A stretch of 37,242 bases of DNA, taken from Alphaproteobacteria bacterium. Its GTDB lineage: Bacteria; Pseudomonadota; Alphaproteobacteria; Micropepsales; Micropepsaceae. Numbering within the stretch: the stretch's first letter is position 1; each line of letters starts with the position of its first letter. Below the pieces are notes generated by a model. That model had not been told where the DNA came from, did not search any database, and worked only from the letters and a program-made list of their open reading frames with translations. Positions 29,161-37,242 of the stretch are shown here, piece after piece. The position numbers and the translations under genes are program-made. The stretch is from assembly GCA_025924715.1 (NCBI GenBank), contig JAICHV010000037.1, positions 1 to 37,242 on the forward strand, in the 5' to 3' direction.

Positions 29161-29852
29161 ACCAGCCCTTCGCCGTCTTCCCGCCGCGCGGCGCGCCGGT
29201 ATCGCTGGCGAGCTGGGGCTGGGAAATGGCGGAAGTCACGCGGGTCAATTTTGCCCCGCCGCCTTTCCCGAAGGATGCGGCACGCGGGCAGGGGCAGCCG
29301 GTGATCGTGCTTCCCGGCTTCGCCACCGACGACACCGCCACAGCGCGCCTGCGTCAATTCCTGGAGCGGCAGAATTTCACCCCTTTGCGCTGGCCCTGCG
29401 GTTTCAATCTCGGCCCCATGAAAAGCGTGCTCGCCCAAGTGGAACGCCAGGTGGCCGATACCGCCGCCCGCCATGGCCAAGTGGCGCTGGTGGGTGTCAG
29501 CCTGGGCGGCACCATCGCGCGCGAGATCGCCCATCGCCAGCCCAAAGCCATTTCCCGCATTGTCACCCTGGGCAGCCCGGTGCGGCTGCCGGTGGTTTCG
29601 CCCTTGGCGCCCCTGGCGCAGCTTTTGTCGTTTCTGTGGGAAGAGGAAGCCCGCGCCGCTTTTTCCCGCATCGCCGATAGACTGCCGGTGCCGCTGACCG
29701 CCGTTCTCACCCGCCAGGACGGCATTGTGGATTGGCGCTGCTGCGTTCCCGAGCCGGGCGACGGCGAAACCGTCGAGGTCCTGGGCGCCCATTCGACCCT
29801 GGCGTCCAACCCGCAGGTGCAGCGCATCGTGGCGGAGCGGCTGGCGCGCTAG
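29157..29852 (+). CDS. Alpha/beta hydrolase
   Basis: This 231-aa protein has the alpha/beta hydrolase fold: oxyanion-hole segment [10 protein letters not shown], nucleophile elbow GVSLGG (S115), a likely acid Asp in [10 protein letters not shown] and a likely catalytic His in [11 protein letters not shown]. The pattern resembles small triacylglycerol-lipase-like hydrolases with no cap domain. No signal peptide is seen, so it is probably cytoplasmic. Coupling to argG (ATGA) is likely a positional accident rather than a pathway link, because no hydrolase step is known there. The substrate is unknown. Confidence 0.9.
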   Translation: MNQPFAVFPPRGAPVSLASWGWEMAEVTRVNFAPPPFPKDAARGQGQPVIVLPGFATDDTATARLRQFLERQNFTPLRWPCGFNLGPMKSVLAQVERQVADTAARHGQVALVGVSLGGTIAREIAHRQPKAISRIVTLGSPVRLPVVSPLAPLAQLLSFLWEEEARAAFSRIADRLPVPLTAVLTRQDGIVDWRCCVPEPGDGETVEVLGAHSTLASNPQVQRIVAERLAR

Positions 29853-29866
29853 GCCGGGCGGTTTTC

Positions 29867-29881
29867 CGTAACGGCGTTACG
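29867..29881. promoter_or_regulatory. Dyad symmetry upstream of the UrcA gene (possible operator)
   Basis: CGTAACG (29867-29873) and CGTTACG (29875-29881) form a perfect 7-bp inverted repeat around one G, about 50 nt upstream of the expected transcription start. The position suits an activator or an upstream repressor site. No regulator gene is adjacent. Confidence 0.45.
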
Positions 29882-29894
29882 ATTGCGCATCTTC

Positions 29895-29923
29895 CTGTCA
29901 ATCACGCGCGGCTATACTATAAT
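29895..29923 (+). promoter_or_regulatory. Housekeeping-type promoter of the UrcA-lipoprotein genes
   Basis: CTGTCA (29895-29900), a 17-nt spacer and a perfect TATAAT (29918-29923). Transcription would start near 29930, leaving a leader of about 25 nt with AGGAG at 29941-29945. Confidence 0.65.
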
Positions 29924-29954
29924 GCCCGGGATTTTTCCTCAGGAGTGGTTCGCC

Positions 29955-30383
29955 ATGACAGGGATATCGCGTTTTCATCTCTCGCTTTTGCTTGGCATTG
30001 TGGCGCTGGCCGCACCCGCGACGGCCCAACCGGCGGCTCGCGTCTGGAATCCGGGACCGGAGAGTGTGGTGGTCAACGGCACCGCCTTTATGTCGTTTCG
30101 GGGAATCCTGACCGGCAGCCATATCGGCCAGGCGATCGCGGTTTCGGCGCATGTGGCGGTGCCCTATGGCGATCTCAATTTGACCAGCGCACCGGGCGTG
30201 GACGAATTCGGCCGGCGCATCCATGTCGCGGCGCGGCTGGTGTGCGATCAGCTCGACCGCAAATATCCGGTCTCGCTCTATCCCGTGCTGGACGGGTCCA
30301 CCGGCGAGGACTGCGTGCGCGCTTCGGCCGCCGAGGGCATGGTCGCGGCCAATCAGGTCATCGCCTCCAAGCAGCAGCGGTAG
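29955..30383 (+). CDS. UrcA-family secreted protein
   Basis: This 142-aa protein starts at ATG 29955 with AGGAG upstream. It has a signal peptide (about 1-24, ending PATAQ) and the UrcA-family core: AVPYGDLNLTSAPGVDEFGR, then RIHVAARLVCDQL and DCVRASAAEGMVAANQVI, with the two conserved Cys. UrcA proteins are frequent in Caulobacterales, Sphingomonadales and relatives; their function is unknown. Upstream in-frame codons from 29883 overlap the promoter and are not used. The next gene begins 5 nt after its stop. Confidence 0.9.
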   Translation: MTGISRFHLSLLLGIVALAAPATAQPAARVWNPGPESVVVNGTAFMSFRGILTGSHIGQAIAVSAHVAVPYGDLNLTSAPGVDEFGRRIHVAARLVCDQLDRKYPVSLYPVLDGSTGEDCVRASAAEGMVAANQVIASKQQR

Positions 30384-30387
30384 CAAT

Positions 30388-30648
30388 TTGCGCGTTCCGC
30401 CTCCCCTGATCCTGGCGCTTGGTTGTGCCCTGCTGGCCGGATGCCAGGCGCGGATGAGCGTGGAAGAGGCGCGGGCTGTTTGCCGTCAGGAGGGGGGCAT
30501 GCTCACCGTCTTCACCGAGCAGAGAGTCACCCAGTCCGGCCTTGGCCCGATCAAGGAGAGTCCCGGCGATTGCATTCACCGGGACGCTTATGGTCAGCCC
30601 TTGGCGCCGCCGGCGGGCCCTGCGCCGGAAGGCGGAACCGGCCGTTGA
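30388..30648 (+). CDS. Small lipoprotein with TTG start
   Basis: This 86-aa protein is read from a TTG at 30388, 5 nt after the UrcA stop. From there it is a classical lipoprotein: a short N-terminus, hydrophobic core (LILALGCALLAGC) and lipobox LAGC with C19. The mature part (VEEARAVCRQEGGMLTVFTE) has two further Cys and ends in a Pro/Gly-rich tail. I do not recognise the family. The open frame runs back over the UrcA gene, but only the TTG gives a clean lipoprotein signal. Translation is likely coupled to the UrcA gene. Confidence 0.65.
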   Translation: MRVPPPLILALGCALLAGCQARMSVEEARAVCRQEGGMLTVFTEQRVTQSGLGPIKESPGDCIHRDAYGQPLAPPAGPAPEGGTGR

Positions 30649-30678
30649 GGCCGCCCCGCGCGGCTGCTAAGACAAATC

Positions 30679-31125
30679 ATGTTCTCCGCCCTCAAACGCC
30701 TTCTGGCCGAACCGCAAACCAAGACTCCCGATCTGCGCCTGTCGGTGGCGATCCTGCTGCTGGAGGCGGCCCGCCAGGACGATGTTTTCGATGTCCGCGA
30801 ACGGGCCATGATCGAAAAGCTGCTCACCCAACGCTTCGCCCTTTCGCCCGAGGAATGCCATGCCTTGATGGCCGCGGCGCAGGATCATGCCGCCCAACTG
30901 GTGCAGCTTCACGGCACCACCAGCGAGATCGCCGTCCAGATGACGCCGGAAGAACGCGTCGGCCTGATCGAGATGCTGTGGGATGTGGCCTATGCCGATG
31001 GCGTGCTGGATCCGGAAGAAGACCTTTTGATCCGCCGCATCGCCGGGCTGATCTATGTCAGCGACCGCGACCGCATGCTGGCGCGGCAGCGGGTGATGCA
31101 GCGGAAAGGACTTTCGATTCTTTAA
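30679..31125 (+). CDS. TerB-family (tellurite resistance B-like) protein
   Basis: This 148-aa helical protein has the TerB-like fold. The two acidic helix-loop segments characteristic of the family are visible: LLEAARQDDVFDVRERAMIE and YADGVLDPEEDLLIRRIAGL, which may bind a metal. Free-standing TerB-like proteins occur widely in alphaproteobacteria and are not evidence of tellurite resistance; no other ter genes are present. It lies 30 nt after the lipoprotein gene and may belong to the same transcript. Confidence 0.9.
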   Translation: MFSALKRLLAEPQTKTPDLRLSVAILLLEAARQDDVFDVRERAMIEKLLTQRFALSPEECHALMAAAQDHAAQLVQLHGTTSEIAVQMTPEERVGLIEMLWDVAYADGVLDPEEDLLIRRIAGLIYVSDRDRMLARQRVMQRKGLSIL

Positions 31126-31154
31126 ACCGCGGCTTTCGCCTCGCGGATGGATTG

Positions 31155-31184
31155 TTGTCATTTGTACTACAATGTAAGTATAAT
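31155..31184 (+). promoter_or_regulatory. Strong housekeeping-type promoter
   Basis: TTGTCA (31155-31160), an 18-nt spacer and TATAAT (31179-31184). The surrounding stretch is unusually AT-rich for this genome. It would start transcription near 31191, 21 nt before the ATG at 31212. Confidence 0.65.
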
Positions 31185-31211
31185 GGCAAGCGCGCGGACG
31201 AAAGGCGAAAG

Positions 31212-32015
31212 ATGGGAGAAAATTTCCGGACCCTTTTGCGCGTCCTCATTTGCGGCGTGTTTTTATGGTCGCTGGAGCTTGGCAGCTACGCCGTTCCCGT
31301 CACCCTGGGGGCGGCGGTTTTGGTCGGCACCATCGTGGCGGTGCTGGTCGCCTATGAAATCGCCATCCGCGATGCGCCGTCCGGCCTCGTCATGGCCACC
31401 GCAGCGGCGCTCCTGGCCTTGTTCGTGGGCGGCTATTTTGTCTGGGCCAAGCAGCATCCCATGCCCACGGGACCGCTGCGCCCGGCGCACGAACCGACGC
31501 CGAAATTGTCATGTCCCGACAAACCCGCTTCCGGCGATCTGGTGATTGTGTTCGGTCCCGATGCCCGGATCGGCCAGGGCAAGGGGCCCTTCACCGCTTT
31601 TCGCAACGCTGACTGTTCGGGGCCGTCCTTCACCCGCGGCCCCGGCGGGCTCACGTTCAGCGATGTGGGGTATGACTATGACGGCGATGTCGCCTTCGTG
31701 ATCCGGGGCGGCACCTATATCCCGCTGCTGCCGCTGCCGCTGCATGTGATGCGGCCGGATCCCAGCACCTATATCCTGCTCGACCATTACGACCAGGAAG
31801 TCCTCTATATCCGCTATCTCAATCCCAATGCCGTGCGGGTGCGCGGCCGTTTCATTTGCGGCGAGGCACCCCAGGCGGTGGTGCGGGACGACGCTATCCT
31901 GAAAGGCGGCATCCGTATCGGCGGCATCTATACCGGCCAGCACCGCGTTCCGGGCCATGTCTGCCTGAAGGCCGGGCCACAGACGCTGCCTCAGCTTTGG
32001 CGCAAGGGGCGATAG
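31212..32015 (+). CDS. Hypothetical membrane-anchored protein
   Basis: This 267-aa protein begins at ATG 31212 after its own promoter; the long open frame upstream lies over other genes. Residues 1-78 hold about three transmembrane segments (LLRVLICGVFLWSLEL, VTLGAAVLVGTIVAVLVAYE, GLVMATAAALLALFVGGYFV). The rest is a soluble domain with four Cys (LSCPDKP, NADCSGP, RFICGEAP, GHVCLKA) and beta-rich text such as YDYDGDVAFVIRGGTYIPLL and YILLDHYDQEVLYIRYLNPN. I do not recognise the family. The Cys-containing domain is likely periplasmic. It converges on the beta-barrel gene with a 9-nt gap. Confidence 0.72.
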   Translation: MGENFRTLLRVLICGVFLWSLELGSYAVPVTLGAAVLVGTIVAVLVAYEIAIRDAPSGLVMATAAALLALFVGGYFVWAKQHPMPTGPLRPAHEPTPKLSCPDKPASGDLVIVFGPDARIGQGKGPFTAFRNADCSGPSFTRGPGGLTFSDVGYDYDGDVAFVIRGGTYIPLLPLPLHVMRPDPSTYILLDHYDQEVLYIRYLNPNAVRVRGRFICGEAPQAVVRDDAILKGGIRIGGIYTGQHRVPGHVCLKAGPQTLPQLWRKGR

Positions 32016-32024
32016 CCTGACGCC

Positions 32025-32816
32025 TTAAAACCGCCGGCTGATGCCGGCATAGAATTCCACATCGGGGGTCTGGCGATTGAGACCAAGATTCACCCCGGCG
32101 TCGAGCTGAGTGTTTTGATCGCTCAGGTAGGCGGCGTCGAGATCGAAGGAATATTGGCTCTGGGCGGCATGAGGATCGTCATTCTGGCCGGTCCAGATTT
32201 CGGCGCCCAGGCTGAGCCCATTGTCGAAAGCGCGGCCAAGGCCAACGACATTCACCGCGTTCAGATGATAGCCCGCCCCCGAACTGTCGCGCAGCAGATC
32301 GGCTTCCGGTGTCGCCGCCAGCGACCAGCCGCCACCCAGGTCATAGGCGAGCGGCAGCACCAGCCCGCCTTCCACCGCGCCATTGCCCATCGCGCCGGCG
32401 GTCGGCAGCTTGATGAAGGGATCGAACACCAGGGCCAAGCCGCCACCCATCTGGGGCTGGTATTTGGCATGCAGCAACAGATCGCCAATGCCGCGTGTGG
32501 TCACGGTGCCGGAGGCATCGCGGACGCGCAGGCTTTGGTAGACGGTCATCCCGGCTTCCAGATCGGCATTGGCGCTGATGCCATATTTGAGCAACAGGCT
32601 GCCGGCGCCGGCGGTGTCGATGGTGATACCGTCACGGCGCTGCAAACTGGTGTCATAGACCCCCAGCTCCGCCTGCCAATGGCCGGCATCGACGGTGCAG
32701 GCGCTGGTCCCCTTGCCGGGCCGGTCGGGGCAGATGGCGCCGTCGGCCAGAACCGGCAGGCAGAGCGCCAGGCCAACCGCCAGGACGGCGCCGCACAGCG
32801 AAAGAAACCTGGTCAT
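32025..32816 (-). CDS. Outer-membrane beta-barrel transporter-like protein
   Basis: This 263-aa protein has a signal peptide (ending LPVLADG) and a repeated amphipathic strand pattern to a C-terminal Phe (AGISRRF), as in outer-membrane barrels. Segments such as GDLLLHAKYQPQMGGGLALV and GWSLAATPEADLLRDSSG fit the MetA-pathway phenol-degradation (Phenol_MetA_deg) transporter-like family. Substrate is unknown. The start is ATG 32814-32816 because GGGAGG lies 5 nt upstream; an ATG four codons earlier would contain that ribosome-binding site itself. It lies downstream of, and on the same strand as, the histidine kinase gene. Confidence 0.8.
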   Translation of the reverse strand: MTRFLSLCGAVLAVGLALCLPVLADGAICPDRPGKGTSACTVDAGHWQAELGVYDTSLQRRDGITIDTAGAGSLLLKYGISANADLEAGMTVYQSLRVRDASGTVTTRGIGDLLLHAKYQPQMGGGLALVFDPFIKLPTAGAMGNGAVEGGLVLPLAYDLGGGWSLAATPEADLLRDSSGAGYHLNAVNVVGLGRAFDNGLSLGAEIWTGQNDDPHAAQSQYSFDLDAAYLSDQNTQLDAGVNLGLNRQTPDVEFYAGISRRF

Positions 32817-32959
32817 TGGACCTCCCATGCGCCGGCATCGGGCGATCCCCGACGCGGCCTGGTGTGACCATGGACCGGGCGCTTGACCGGCGGTTGGCGC
32901 CGATATGTCGGTTTGTGTCGGAATTGGCCCGCCCCTGCGTCTTCTTTCCTATCGCAGGT

Positions 32960-35785
<2,826 letters not shown>

Positions 35786-35957
35786 GCTCGGCCTTCCTCA
35801 ATCGCGGCCGAAAACCGGCAAGCGAGTATGGATAATGGACCGTTTCTGGTTTCGCAGGTCTTAAGCCCTTGCGACTGATGCGGTTTTTGCCGGCCCGACG
35901 GGCCGGGTCCCGTCTAACCGGCTGATGCGCCAAAGATTTCGTGGCGGTGGAACCGCT
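35786..35957 (-). other. Intergenic region between gyrB and the histidine kinase
   Basis: This 172-nt gap, read on the minus strand, must hold the end of the gyrB transcript and the kinase promoter. It contains GCGGT/ACCGC (35944-35948/35952-35956) and two competing GC hairpins, CCGGCCC/GGGCCGG (35890-35896/35900-35906) and GACGGG/CCCGTC (35897-35902/35909-35914). None has a U-run on the minus strand. GAGGAAGG before the kinase ATG is its ribosome-binding site. I see no gene in it. Confidence 0.5.

Positions 35958-37242
<1,285 letters not shown>

Noticed and set aside
30679..31125. Tellurite resistance locus
   Set aside because: Only a free-standing TerB-like gene is present; terZ, terD, terC and related genes are absent.

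Overview
The window is a gene-dense, GC-rich chromosomal segment of an alphaproteobacterium. The lineage call rests on UrcA-family and DUF6491-type secreted proteins, an IalB-like gene fused by stop/start overlap to rlmN, an alphaproteobacterial-type GyrB C-terminus, and two sites matching the EcfG general-stress promoter (GGAAC-N16/17-cGTT). I cannot assign a genus from sequence alone; Micropepsales/Caulobacterales-like is a guess. I see no phage genes, insertion sequences, CRISPR arrays, tRNA or rRNA genes. Nearly all genes are housekeeping or envelope genes, and many are coupled by ATGA, TGATG or TAATG overlaps.

Layout. 1-752: the start of carB (minus, cut by the window edge). 927-1574: an unknown membrane protein. 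1578-6814 (minus): a tightly overlapping operon of ATPase, ABC-2 permease, GldG-like protein, DUF4340 protein and, as the last gene, a Rieske oxygenase. 6884-7267: a small membrane protein. 7268-7516: the longest gene-free stretch, rich in inverted repeats and ending in a strong bidirectional terminator. 7517-8254: a Bax-inhibitor-1 family protein. 8346-11593 (minus): a YbbA/YbbP-like exporter pair, divergent from tesA. 11624-14607: tesA-murJ-thpR-phhB, all overlapping. 14677-14862: a small membrane protein behind an EcfG-type promoter. 14867-16974 (minus): acs and an overlooked 57-aa membrane protein coupled to it. 17046-17795: a creatininase-family amidohydrolase. 17834-19794: promoter, TPP riboswitch and thiC.

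19888-21826: a Gly-rich lipoprotein behind a second EcfG-type promoter, a secreted six-cysteine protein and a TonB-like protein. 21827-23431 (minus): an Nramp-related transporter and a GlsB/YeaQ-type protein. 23543-26114: a DUF6491 protein, a TrmH-family RNA methyltransferase and an ABC ATPase/permease pair. 26215-29852: IalB-like gene, rlmN, argG and an alpha/beta hydrolase. 29955-32015: a UrcA protein, a TTG-start lipoprotein, a TerB-like protein and an unknown membrane-anchored protein. 32025-35785 (minus): an outer-membrane beta-barrel protein and a hybrid histidine kinase. 35958-37242: the C-terminal part of gyrB (minus, cut by the edge).

No single large unknown defence or biosynthetic system stands out. 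The points most worth a second look are the structured RNA candidate at 7268-7495, the paired EcfG-type promoters sharing a 12-nt dyad in front of two tiny envelope proteins, the Rieske oxygenase at the end of a Gld-like ABC operon, the hidden 57-aa gene translationally coupled to acs with a terminator hairpin inside its coding sequence, and the Nramp homologue whose metal-site motifs have changed.
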